Origin: Streptomyces spiralis
Lineage (GTDB): Bacteria > Actinomycetota > Actinomycetes > Streptomycetales > Streptomycetaceae
DNA length: 54,847 nucleotides
Assembly: GCF_014654675.1 (NCBI RefSeq)
Contig: NZ_BNBC01000036.1
Span: 9,303-64,149, forward strand
Reading direction: 5' to 3'
Position 1 is the stretch's first letter. Every line of letters starts with the position of its first letter. Below the pieces are notes generated by a model. The model saw only the letters and a list, made by a program, of their open reading frames with translations, made no database searches and had not been told where the DNA came from. Both the position numbers and the translations under genes were made by a program. Positions 8,183 through 15,591 of the stretch are shown one piece after another.

Positions 8183-8394
8183 AGCCGTGTTCTGGAACCG
8201 ACCGGAGATGCCCGGACGGTTCCGGACGGGTCCGGACGGGCACGATCACTTACCGGGTCCCGCTTCCGGCGTCCGACCGGTGACGGCCGCCGCCCACGGC
8301 TGCAGCGTGGGACATGCGGGTGTGCCGGGAAGTGCCGGGAGTGCCGGATTCGTGCGGCAGACTTGGGGCCCGAGGACCGATGTGAAGGATGGGT

Positions 8395-8985
8395 ATGCCG
8401 ATCACACCTGCTACCGCGACGCACAGCTCGTCGAACGGGACCGCGGACGCGATCTTGCTGGAACTCGTCGACGAGGACGGCGTGACGATCGGCACCGCGG
8501 AGAAGCTCGCCGCCCATCAGCCGCCGGGGCGGCTGCACCGCGCCTTCTCCGTGTTCCTCTTCGACGAGCACGGCCGGCTGCTGCTCCAGCAGCGGGCGCT
8601 CGGCAAGTACCACTCCCCGGGTGTCTGGTCCAACACATGCTGCGGCCATCCCTACCCGGGCGAGGCGCCCTTCGCGGCGGCGGCCCGGCGGACGTACGAG
8701 GAGCTCGGGGTCTCCCCCTCGCTGCTGGCCGAGGCGGGCACCGTCCGCTACAACCACCCGGACCCGGTGTCGGGTCTGGTGGAGCAGGAGTACAACCACC
8801 TCTTCGTCGGCCTGGTGCAGGCCGCACTGCGGCCGGACCCGGAGGAGGTCGGCGCGACGGCGTTCGTGACGCCCGCGGAGCTCATGGAGCGGCACGCCAC
8901 GGAGACCTTCTCCTCCTGGTTCATGACGGTGCTGGACGCCGCGCGTCCCGCGATCAGGGAGCTGACCGGTCCGGCGGGCTGGTGA
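8395..8985 (+). CDS. idi: type I isopentenyl-diphosphate delta-isomerase
   Basis: Cytosolic Nudix-fold enzyme interconverting isopentenyl and dimethylallyl diphosphate for isoprenoid synthesis, 196 residues. Visible hallmarks are RLHRAFSVFLFD, the catalytic cysteine region SNTCCGHPYPGE, the Nudix-like AAARRTYEELGV and the second acidic catalytic segment VEQEYNHLF. The second ATG (8395) is preferred to the one at 8389 because AAGGA at 8385-8389 is correctly spaced from it and would overlap the first ATG. No other isoprenoid gene is adjacent in the window. Confidence 0.93.
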   Translation: MPITPATATHSSSNGTADAILLELVDEDGVTIGTAEKLAAHQPPGRLHRAFSVFLFDEHGRLLLQQRALGKYHSPGVWSNTCCGHPYPGEAPFAAAARRTYEELGVSPSLLAEAGTVRYNHPDPVSGLVEQEYNHLFVGLVQAALRPDPEEVGATAFVTPAELMERHATETFSSWFMTVLDAARPAIRELTGPAGW

Positions 8986-9000
8986 ACACGCGGGGCGGAA

Positions 9001-9084
9001 CACTCACCGGACCGGGGGACGCGGTCACCGGACCGGAGGGCGCGGTCACCCGACCGGGTGGCACGGTCACAGCACGGGTTTGAG
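9001..9084. repeat. 21-bp tandem repeat, four copies
   Basis: Four consecutive 21-base units start at 9001, 9022, 9043 and 9064. The second reads CGGTCACCGGACCGGAGGG plus CG; the others differ at a few positions and the fourth is the most diverged. The last unit runs into the stop codon of the convergent ATP-binding protein gene at 9067. An identical 18-mer (CGGTCACCGGACCGGAGG) also occurs at 12343-12360. Confidence 0.7.
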
Positions 9085-9570
9085 CGGCAGGGCGGCCCAG
9101 ATCACCTTGCCGCCGCTCGCCGTGTGCTCCACGTCGCAGACCCCGCCCGCCTCCCGGGCGATCTCCCGGACCAGCAGCAGTCCGCGCCCGCCGGTGCGCG
9201 CGTGGTCGGTCTCCAGCGCGGTCGGCCGGTAGGGATGGTTGTCCTCCACGGACACCCGCAGCCACTCGGCGCCGACGGCGACCTCCACCGCGAGCATCGG
9301 GGACAGCACCGCCGCGTGCCGCACGGCGTTCGTGACCAGTTCGGACACGATCAGCAGCAGCCCGTGGACCAGGTCGTCCGAGGCCGGTACCCCCTGGCGG
9401 CGCAGCAGGTCCCGCACGGCGTGCCGGGCCTGCGGGACCGAGGCGTCGACGGCGGGCGCGGTGAACCGCCAGACCCCCTCGTACGGCGGCGGATCCGGCG
9501 GCCGGGCGTCCAGGTAGGCCTCCGCGCCGCCCGCTGGGCGCGGCCCGTCGCCGCGCCCGTGGTTGTCCAT
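9067..9570 (-). CDS. HATPase-domain protein, anti-sigma factor/serine kinase-like
   Basis: Soluble GHKL-type ATP-binding protein of the RsbW/SpoIIAB-like group that is abundant in Streptomyces, 167 residues from the chosen start. The N-box SELVTNAVRHA and the G1 region VEDNHPYRPT...GGRGLLLVREIA identify the Bergerat ATP-binding fold, with no histidine phosphoacceptor domain. The likely role is partner-switching regulation, binding a sigma factor or anti-anti-sigma factor; no partner gene is adjacent. The ATG at 9570 has GAGGG about 10 bases upstream. The frame stays open to 9654, so a longer N terminus from a GTG is possible. Confidence 0.8.
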   Translation of the reverse strand: MDNHGRGDGPRPAGGAEAYLDARPPDPPPYEGVWRFTAPAVDASVPQARHAVRDLLRRQGVPASDDLVHGLLLIVSELVTNAVRHAAVLSPMLAVEVAVGAEWLRVSVEDNHPYRPTALETDHARTGGRGLLLVREIAREAGGVCDVEHTASGGKVIWAALPLKPVL

Positions 9571-9799
9571 CGCCCAGTCGCCGCCCTCGCGCTCGATTGT
9601 CACCACACGTCGAGTGTTGGTAACGCAGCGCTCGGCCCCAAGGACTGAACGCAAGTCAGCTGATTTCCAGCACTTTCCGACCGTTTGCGCATGACCACGT
9701 CGCGGCGGCGACCGTTTCTGCCCGGTCCGCGCCCCTTTCGGGAACTCTTCGGGTTGTACGGGCCGTCATCGCCCCCGTCCCGGACCGGCGCACCCTGTT

Positions 9800-9816
9800 G
9801 AGCAAGCGCTTGGCCG
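9800..9816. promoter_or_regulatory. candidate TetR-type operator (GAGCAAGCGCTTGGCCG)
   Basis: The core AGCAAGCGCTTG is palindromic around CG and fits the AnCAAGnnCTTGnT pattern known for KstR2-like TetR repressors of CoA catabolism. It lies 20-36 bases upstream of the enoyl-CoA hydratase start. A 16/17 identical copy is at 27763-27779 next to another acyl-CoA operon. Confidence 0.5.
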
Positions 9817-9835
9817 GGCGGATAGCATCCGGCCC

Positions 9836-10591
9836 ATGGAGCCCCAGTTGTCCCACCGGGTCGCCGGCTCGGTCGCCACCGTCGTCGTCAGCCATCCGGC
9901 CAAGCGCAACGCCATGACGGCCGCGATGTGGCGGGCGCTGCCGCCGCTGCTGGACGGGCTGGCCCGTGACCCGGCGGTGCGGACGCTGGTGCTGACCGGG
10001 GAGGGCGCGACCTTCTGCGCGGGTGCCGACATCTCCACGCTCCAGGGCTCCCCGCAGGAGGCGCAGGGGCTGTCGGTGGCGGCCGAGGAGGCACTCGCCG
10101 CGTTCCCCAAGCCGACGCTCGCCGCCGTACGCGGTCACTGCGTCGGCGGCGGCGCCCAGCTCGCGGCGGCCTGCGATCTGCGGCTGGCCGAGGAGGGGGC
10201 GCTGTTCGGGGTGACCCCCGCGAAGCTCGGCATCGTCTATCCGGCGTCCTCCACCCGGCGGCTGGTGTCGCTGGTGGGGCCGGCCACCGCGAAGTACCTG
10301 CTGTTCTCCGGCGAGCTGATCGGCACGGAGCGGGCGCTGCGCACCGGACTCGTCGACGAGGTGCTGCCCGAGGGCGAACTGGACAAGCGCGTCGCCGAGC
10401 TGACCCGGATCCTGGTGTCCCGTTCCCAGCTGACCCAGGCCGCGGCCAAGGAGTTCGCGAACGGCCGGACGGACCGGGACGCGCACTGGGTCGAACAGGC
10501 GGCCGGCAGCAGCGACACCTCCGAGGGGGTCGCCGCGTTCCTGGAGCGCAGGCAGCCGCGCTTCGGCTGGAATGTGCCTACGACACGATGA
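9836..10591 (+). CDS. enoyl-CoA hydratase/isomerase family protein
   Basis: Crotonase-fold enzyme, 251 residues, expected to hydrate or isomerise an enoyl-CoA in fatty-acid or related acyl-CoA breakdown. The first oxyanion-hole segment is GEGATFCAGADIS and the second is RGHCVGGGAQLAAACDLRLA. Of the two usual catalytic glutamates, the region following CVGGGAQL has no obvious Glu, so isomerase or other crotonase activity is as likely as hydration. Start is ATG at 9836. Its 3' end overlaps the convergent DJ-1-like gene by 14 bases. A KstR2-like operator candidate sits just upstream. Confidence 0.88.
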   Translation: MEPQLSHRVAGSVATVVVSHPAKRNAMTAAMWRALPPLLDGLARDPAVRTLVLTGEGATFCAGADISTLQGSPQEAQGLSVAAEEALAAFPKPTLAAVRGHCVGGGAQLAAACDLRLAEEGALFGVTPAKLGIVYPASSTRRLVSLVGPATAKYLLFSGELIGTERALRTGLVDEVLPEGELDKRVAELTRILVSRSQLTQAAAKEFANGRTDRDAHWVEQAAGSSDTSEGVAAFLERRQPRFGWNVPTTR

Positions 10592-11213
10592 AGCGGCTCT
10601 TGGCGCGCCACTCCTCGACGAGGCGGGCCGGCGCCTTCCGCGGGGAGCCCGCGTCGTAGGGCGGCTGTGGGTCGTACTCGGTCAGCAGCTGGACCGACAT
10701 GGCGTAGTCGTCGCCCGCGAGGGTGCCCAGCAGGGTCAGGCCCATGTCGATGCCGGAGGAGACGCCGGCCGCGGTGACGTACTTGCCGTCGACGACCACC
10801 CGCTCGCCGGTCGGTTCGGCCCCGAAGCGCGGGAGCTGGTCCAGGGCCAGCCAGTGGGAGGTCGCGCGACGGCCCTGCAGGAGCCCCGCGGCGGCCAGCA
10901 GCAGGGAACCCGTGCAGACGGACGTGGTCCAGGTGCTGGTGGCGTCGGCGGCGCGCAGCCAGTCCAGCAGGACCTGGTTCTCCATCTGCGGGCTCTGGCC
11001 GGGACCGCCGGGCACGACCACGATGTCGGGGGACGGCACGTCGGCCAGGGTCCGGTCGGCGGTGATCGCGAGGTGCCCGGTGTCGGTACGGACCGGTCCG
11101 CTCCGCTCGGCGACGAAGACGGTGTCCGCGCCGGGGAGGCGGCCCAGGGTCTCGTAGGGACCGACGGCGTCGAGTGCGGTGAAGCGGTCGTAGAGGACGA
11201 TGGCGATCTGCAC
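10578..11213 (-). CDS. DJ-1/PfpI family protein
   Basis: Class I glutamine-amidotransferase-like protein, 211 residues, with the elbow cysteine in SVCTGSLLLAAAGLL followed by TSHW, the arrangement seen in isonitrile hydratase-like and GATase-1-like proteins. The start is GTG at 11213, with AAGGGAAG about 7 bases upstream on the coding strand. It follows the GlxA-type regulator gene by 51 bases on the same strand, so the pair probably forms one transcript. Enzymatic function cannot be told from sequence: isonitrile hydratase, glyoxalase or protein repair are all possible. Confidence 0.87.
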   Translation of the reverse strand: MQIAIVLYDRFTALDAVGPYETLGRLPGADTVFVAERSGPVRTDTGHLAITADRTLADVPSPDIVVVPGGPGQSPQMENQVLLDWLRAADATSTWTTSVCTGSLLLAAAGLLQGRRATSHWLALDQLPRFGAEPTGERVVVDGKYVTAAGVSSGIDMGLTLLGTLAGDDYAMSVQLLTEYDPQPPYDAGSPRKAPARLVEEWRAKSRFIVS

Positions 11214-11264
11214 GGGTCTTCCCTTCGGTAGGTGGTGCCGTGTCGGGTGGATCAGGGGGGTGGA

Positions 11265-12224
11265 TCAGGTGACGGGCGCGGGGCGGAAGCGGCGCCGGTA
11301 CTCCGCGGGTGAGGCGCCGAGCGTGCGCAGGAAGGCGCGCCGCATCGCCTCGGGTGTGCCGTAGCCGCTGGCGCGGGAGATCTCCTCGATGCCGTCGGCG
11401 GTGTCCTCCAGCAGGCGGCGGGCGTGTTCGAGGCGGACCCGGTCCACGTACCGGCCAGGTGGCATGCCCGTCTCGGCCTGGAAGGCGCGGGCGAAGTGGC
11501 GCGGCGAGAGGGCGGCGCGGGCGGCCAGGGACTCGACGCTCAGGTCGCCGGCCGGGTGCTCGGTGATCCACTGCTGGACGTCCCGGAGGGGTTCGCGCCG
11601 CGCGGTCTGCGCGGCGAGCTGGGCGCTGAACTGGGCCTGGTTGCCCGGCCTGCGCAGGAACACCACCAGGTGGCGGGCGACGGTGAGCGCGGCGTCCCGG
11701 CCCAGGTCCTCCTCGACGAGCGCGAGCGCCAGGTCGATTCCCGCGGTGACACCGGCCGAGGTGGCCACGTCGCCGTCGCGCACGAAGATCGGGTCGGGGT
11801 CGACCTCGACGGCGGGGTGCTGCCGGGCGAGCGTCTCGCAGTACGCCCAGTGCGTGGTGACCCGGCGGCCGTCCAGCAGGCCGGCGCGGGCCAGGAGGAT
11901 CGCCCCGGTGCACACCGAGACGAGCCGCCGCGCACGGGGGCCGGCCGACCGCAGCCACTCCACCAGCCGCGGATCGGGCCGACGGGTGCCCTCGCCGCCG
12001 GGCACGAGCAGGGTGTGCGGCTCGGACGCCCGGGTCAGTGACCCGTCCGGTACGAGGGTCAGGCCGCTGGAGGTGCGCACGGGACCGCCGTCGAGGGAGG
12101 CCGTACGCACGCGGTAGGTCCCCGGGCTGTGCCGCTCGGCACCGGAGAAGACCTCCACGGGTCCGGTGACGTCCAGGCTCTGCACGCCGTCGAAGAGGAC
12201 GACGAGAAGGGTTCGCTGCGCCAT
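11265..12224 (-). CDS. GlxA-type transcriptional regulator (DJ-1 domain + AraC HTH)
   Basis: DNA-binding regulator of 319 residues. The N-terminal two thirds is a DJ-1/PfpI domain with SVCTGAILLARAGLLDGR, a probable ligand-sensing module. The last 100 residues are an AraC/XylS double helix-turn-helix (LSVESLAARAALSPRHFARAF and the IEEISRASGYGTPEAMRRAF segment). The ATG at 12224 starts MAQRTLLVVLFDGV. Its partner downstream is a stand-alone DJ-1 protein, which it may regulate. The combination is common in actinobacteria; the signal is unknown. Confidence 0.9.
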   Translation of the reverse strand: MAQRTLLVVLFDGVQSLDVTGPVEVFSGAERHSPGTYRVRTASLDGGPVRTSSGLTLVPDGSLTRASEPHTLLVPGGEGTRRPDPRLVEWLRSAGPRARRLVSVCTGAILLARAGLLDGRRVTTHWAYCETLARQHPAVEVDPDPIFVRDGDVATSAGVTAGIDLALALVEEDLGRDAALTVARHLVVFLRRPGNQAQFSAQLAAQTARREPLRDVQQWITEHPAGDLSVESLAARAALSPRHFARAFQAETGMPPGRYVDRVRLEHARRLLEDTADGIEEISRASGYGTPEAMRRAFLRTLGASPAEYRRRFRPAPVT

Positions 12225-12371
12225 GGCTCCGATTCTTCGCGGCCCTGCCGACGGCGGCAACGACGGATTTCCCACCTTTCCTGCCATGCGGACACCGATG
12301 AGCAGGCATACCGCGCGGTCACCAGCGGTACTCGACCGGCTCCGGTCACCGGACCGGAGGAAGGAAGGGAG

Positions 12372-12509
12372 ATGCCCGTGTTCCGTGCCATCGCAGACGT
12401 GCTGCGGCAGATCGGCGGGGCGATCGCCACGGTGGTGACGCTGCCGTTCCGCGCCCTGGCCCGGCTCTTCGGCGGAGCTTCGAGCACGACGCGCCGCAGC
12501 GGGGCCTGA
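12372..12509 (+). CDS. LPFR-motif small protein
   Basis: A 45-residue peptide with the sequence features FRAIADVLRQIGGAIATV followed by LPFRALARLFGG. It matches a short conserved Streptomyces protein family named after its LPFR motif, whose function is unknown to me. One amphipathic or membrane-seeking helix covers residues 4-35, and the C terminus is basic. A strong purine-rich ribosome binding site (GGAGGAAGGAAGGGAG) immediately precedes the ATG. It stands alone between the divergent GlxA regulator and tex. Confidence 0.78.
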   Translation: MPVFRAIADVLRQIGGAIATVVTLPFRALARLFGGASSTTRRSGA

Positions 12510-12653
12510 CCGGCCCGCGAGCGACGCCCGGCGGCGCGCGGGGCGGGCCCCTGGCGGGATTCCGCCCCGCCGGGCCGCGCCCTGTCCGCCCGGCTGTCGG
12601 TGCCGCCTGTCACAATTGCCGCGCAAGTCGAAGCGAGAAGGCGGTACGGGAAC

Positions 12654-15041
12654 GTGACGACACCCGGGTCCCTCGGAGCAGGGTCCATCGAAGGCAGGAT
12701 CGCCGAGGAGCTCGGCGTACGGGAGCGGCAGGTGAAGGCCGCCGTGGAGCTGCTCGACGGCGGTTCGACGGTGCCCTTCATCGCCCGCTACCGCAAGGAA
12801 GCGACCGAGATGCTCGACGACGCGCAGCTGCGCACGATCGAGGAGCGGCTGCGCTATCTGCGGGAGCTCGAGGACCGCCGGACGGCGATCCTGGAGTCGG
12901 TGCGCGAGCAGGGCAAGCTCACCGACGAGCTGGAGGCGCGGATCCGGGGCGCCGAGACCAAGGCGCGGCTGGAGGACATCTACCTGCCGTACAAGCCCAA
13001 GCGGCGGACCAAGGCGCAGATCGCCCGCGAGGCGGGCCTGGAGCCGCTGGCGGAGGGCCTGCTCGGCGACCCGGCCGTGGAGCCGCTCGCCGCCGCGGCC
13101 GCCTTCGTGGACGCCGACAAGGGAGTGGCCGATCCGCAGGCCGCGCTGGACGGGGCCCGGGCGATCCTCACCGAGCGGTTCTCCGAGGACGCGGACCTGA
13201 TCGGCGAGCTGCGCGAGCGCATGTGGGTGCGCGGACGGCTGGCCGCCAAGGTGCGGGAGGGCAAGGAGGAGGCGGGCGCGAAGTTCGCCGACTACTTCGA
13301 CTTCGCCGAGCCGTTCACCGAGTTGCCCTCGCACCGGATCCTCGCGATGCTGCGCGGCGAGAAGGAGGAGGTCCTCGACCTCGTCCTGGAGCCGGAGGAG
13401 GCCACCGACGGCCCGTCGTCGTACGAGGGCATCGTGGCCCACCGGTTCGGGATCGCCGACCGTGGCCGGCCCGCCGACAAGTGGCTCACGGACACGGTCC
13501 GCTGGGCCTGGCGCACCCGGATCCTGGTCCACCTCGGCATCGACCTGCGCCTGCGACTGCGTACGGCCGCCGAGGACGAGGCGGTGAACGTGTTCGCGGC
13601 CAATCTGCGCGACCTGCTGCTGGCCGCCCCGGCCGGCACCCGCGCGACGCTGGGCCTGGACCCGGGCTTCCGTACGGGTGTGAAGGTCGCCGTGGTGGAC
13701 GCGACCGGCAAGGTCGTCGCCACGGACGTGATCCACCCGCACGTCCCGGCCAACCGGTGGGACGAGGCGATCGCCAAGCTGGCCCGCCTCGCCAAGGAGC
13801 ACGCGGTCGATCTGGTCGCGATCGGCAACGGCACGGCGTCCCGGGAGACGGACAAGCTCGCCGGTGAGCTGATCAGCCGGCACCCGGAGCTGAAGCTCAC
13901 CAAGGTGATGGTGTCGGAGGCGGGCGCGTCGGTGTACTCGGCGTCGCAGTACGCCTCGCGGGAGCTGCCGGACATGGACGTGTCGCTGCGCGGCGCGGTC
14001 TCCATCGCGCGCCGCCTCCAGGACCCGCTCGCCGAACTGGTCAAGATCGATCCGAAGTCGATCGGCGTCGGTCAGTACCAGCACGACCTGTCCGAGGTGA
14101 AGCTGTCCCGCTCGCTGGACGCGGTGGTCGAGGACTGTGTGAACGGTGTGGGTGTGGACGTCAACACCGCGTCCGTGCCGCTGCTCGCGCGGGTCTCCGG
14201 CATCACCTCCGGGCTCGCCGAGAACATCGTGGCGCACCGGGACGCCAACGGGCCGTTCCGGTCCCGCGCGGAGCTGAAGAAGGTGCCTCGGCTCGGCCCG
14301 AAGGCATACGAGCAGTGCGCGGGCTTCCTGCGCATCCGCGGCGGTGACGATCCGCTGGACGCCTCCAGCGTGCACCCGGAGGCGTATCCGGTGGTCCGGC
14401 GGATGGTGAAGACCACCGGTCAGGAGGTGGCCTCGCTGATCGGCAACACCGGGGTGCTGCGCTCGCTGAAGCCGGCCGAGTTCGTCGACGACACGTTCGG
14501 CCTGCCGACGGTCACCGACATCCTGCGCGAGCTGGAGAAGCCGGGCCGCGACCCGCGGCCCGCGTTCAGGACGGCCACCTTCAAGGAGGGCGTGGAGAAG
14601 ATCTCCGACCTGTCCTCCGGGATGATCCTGGAGGGCGTGGTCACGAACGTGGCGGCCTTCGGCGCGTTCGTGGACGTCGGTGTCCACCAGGACGGTCTGG
14701 TGCACGTCTCGGCGATGTCGAAGACGTTCGTCAAGGACCCGCGGGACGTGGTCAAGCCGGGCGACATCGTCAAGGTGAAGGTGCTGGACGTCGACATCCC
14801 GCGCAAGCGGATCTCGCTGACGCTACGCCTGGACGACGAGGCGGCGCCGCAGGAGCGGCAGGGCGGCGGCGAGCGCCGGCAGCGCGGCGGCCGTCCGCCG
14901 CAGCAGCGTCAGGGCCGCGGTGGCGGCGGTGGCGGCGGTGGCGGTGGCGGCTCGCGCCAGGCGCCGCCGCCCGCCAACAGCGCGATGGCCGACGCCCTGC
15001 GCCGCGCGGGCCTGCTCGACTCGAAGAACGGCCGCCGCTGA
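12654..15041 (+). CDS. tex: Tex family RNA-binding transcription accessory protein
   Basis: Cytosolic nucleic-acid-binding protein of 795 residues, close to the usual 770-790. Order of domains: N-terminal Tex helical region, YqgF/RuvC-like domain (ATLGLDPGFRTGVKVAVVD), helix-hairpin-helix pair (VNTASVPLLARVSGI and RSRAELKKVPRLGPKAYEQCAGFLRI) and a C-terminal S1 domain (GMILEGVVTNVAAFGAFVDVGVHQDGLVHVS, cut here for length). A Gly/Arg/Gln-rich tail with an uninterrupted run of eleven glycines follows S1. The GTG at 12654 is chosen over the open frame from 12600 since the extra residues look non-coding. Role: transcription and RNA metabolism. Confidence 0.94.
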   Translation: MTTPGSLGAGSIEGRIAEELGVRERQVKAAVELLDGGSTVPFIARYRKEATEMLDDAQLRTIEERLRYLRELEDRRTAILESVREQGKLTDELEARIRGAETKARLEDIYLPYKPKRRTKAQIAREAGLEPLAEGLLGDPAVEPLAAAAAFVDADKGVADPQAALDGARAILTERFSEDADLIGELRERMWVRGRLAAKVREGKEEAGAKFADYFDFAEPFTELPSHRILAMLRGEKEEVLDLVLEPEEATDGPSSYEGIVAHRFGIADRGRPADKWLTDTVRWAWRTRILVHLGIDLRLRLRTAAEDEAVNVFAANLRDLLLAAPAGTRATLGLDPGFRTGVKVAVVDATGKVVATDVIHPHVPANRWDEAIAKLARLAKEHAVDLVAIGNGTASRETDKLAGELISRHPELKLTKVMVSEAGASVYSASQYASRELPDMDVSLRGAVSIARRLQDPLAELVKIDPKSIGVGQYQHDLSEVKLSRSLDAVVEDCVNGVGVDVNTASVPLLARVSGITSGLAENIVAHRDANGPFRSRAELKKVPRLGPKAYEQCAGFLRIRGGDDPLDASSVHPEAYPVVRRMVKTTGQEVASLIGNTGVLRSLKPAEFVDDTFGLPTVTDILRELEKPGRDPRPAFRTATFKEGVEKISDLSSGMILEGVVTNVAAFGAFVDVGVHQDGLVHVSAMSKTFVKDPRDVVKPGDIVKVKVLDVDIPRKRISLTLRLDDEAAPQERQGGGERRQRGGRPPQQRQGRGGGGGGGGGGGSRQAPPPANSAMADALRRAGLLDSKNGRR

Positions 15042-15061
15042 CGGCAACCGCCGAGGACCGG

Positions 15062-15108
15062 GAACCGGCGCCGCCGGGGCCCGGCCCTCGAACCGGCGCC
15101 GCCGGGCC
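15062..15108. repeat. 30-bp spaced direct repeat 3' of tex
   Basis: GAACCGGCGCCGCCGGG occurs twice, about 29 bases apart, directly after tex. Each copy is itself partly palindromic (CCGGCGCCGCCGG), so the transcript can fold into consecutive GC-rich hairpins that could act as a terminator. Confidence 0.5.
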
Positions 15109-15250
15109 CGCCGCGTGAGCGAGCGGGTCCCGGCGGTAGGCGGCACCGGGCCGTACGCGCGGCCCGGACGGTACCGGCAGTTACGCCCGCCGGCCGCTGC
15201 GGGCCGCGGGCCGGCGGCGGGCGAGGCGCGCGTCGCGAGGCACACGGCCG

Positions 15251-15270
15251 CCGCGGGCACGTGCCCGCGG
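15251..15270. terminator. perfect 20-bp palindrome, likely transcription terminator
   Basis: CCGCGGGCACGTGCCCGCGG is a perfect palindrome located four bases beyond the TAA of the small minus-strand gene (stop at 15275-15277). A very stable stem right after a stop, without T-run, is the common form of Streptomyces terminators. It could serve both convergent genes. Confidence 0.6.
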
Positions 15271-15274
15271 GGCG

Positions 15275-15487
15275 TTATCGGGGGTGCGGGCCCGGTGGTA
15301 GGGCCGAGTACGGTCGCGGGGCCGCGCTGGCGGACGAGGGGCCCAACTGGAAGGCGCCCGACGGCTGCCCCGTACGCATCACCTCGTCGAGTTCCCGGCG
15401 TATGCTCGTGGCCGCGTCACGGACTCGTGCGGGCACGTCGCCGCGCTCGGCAACGAGTTGGTGGTAGATGGGGGCGTCTTGGAACAT
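15275..15487 (-). CDS. small conserved-looking protein of unknown function
   Basis: 70-residue protein (MFQDAPIYHQLVAERGDVPA...). I recall similar short actinobacterial proteins starting with the MFxDAPIYxxLVAERGDVPA pattern, but know no function. The first 45 residues are predicted helical and charged; the last 25 are Ser/Ala/Pro-rich. The ATG at 15487 has AAAGG about 10 bases upstream, and the gene ends in the rare TAA stop followed by a perfect palindrome. The ABC-F gene starting at 17232 ends 104 bases upstream on the same strand, so co-transcription is possible. Confidence 0.68.
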   Translation of the reverse strand: MFQDAPIYHQLVAERGDVPARVRDAATSIRRELDEVMRTGQPSGAFQLGPSSASAAPRPYSALPPGPHPR

Positions 15488-15591
15488 GGGCAACCAGGCC
15501 TTTCGGTCGGGAGTCTCGCTGCGCGAGGCAACGGTTGCCGAGTGTAAAGCCCCGCGTCCGCCGCGCTCATGGCACCCGGTGCCTCGAGCGG

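Noticed and set aside
11265..14705. 1146-codon minus-strand open frame
   Set aside because: The upstream part is antisense to tex and is an effect of GC-rich codon positions; only 11265-12224 encodes the GlxA-type regulator.
15379..15570. alternative 63-codon frame overlapping the 70-residue gene
   Set aside because: The 15275-15487 frame has the better start and a recognisable conserved N terminus.
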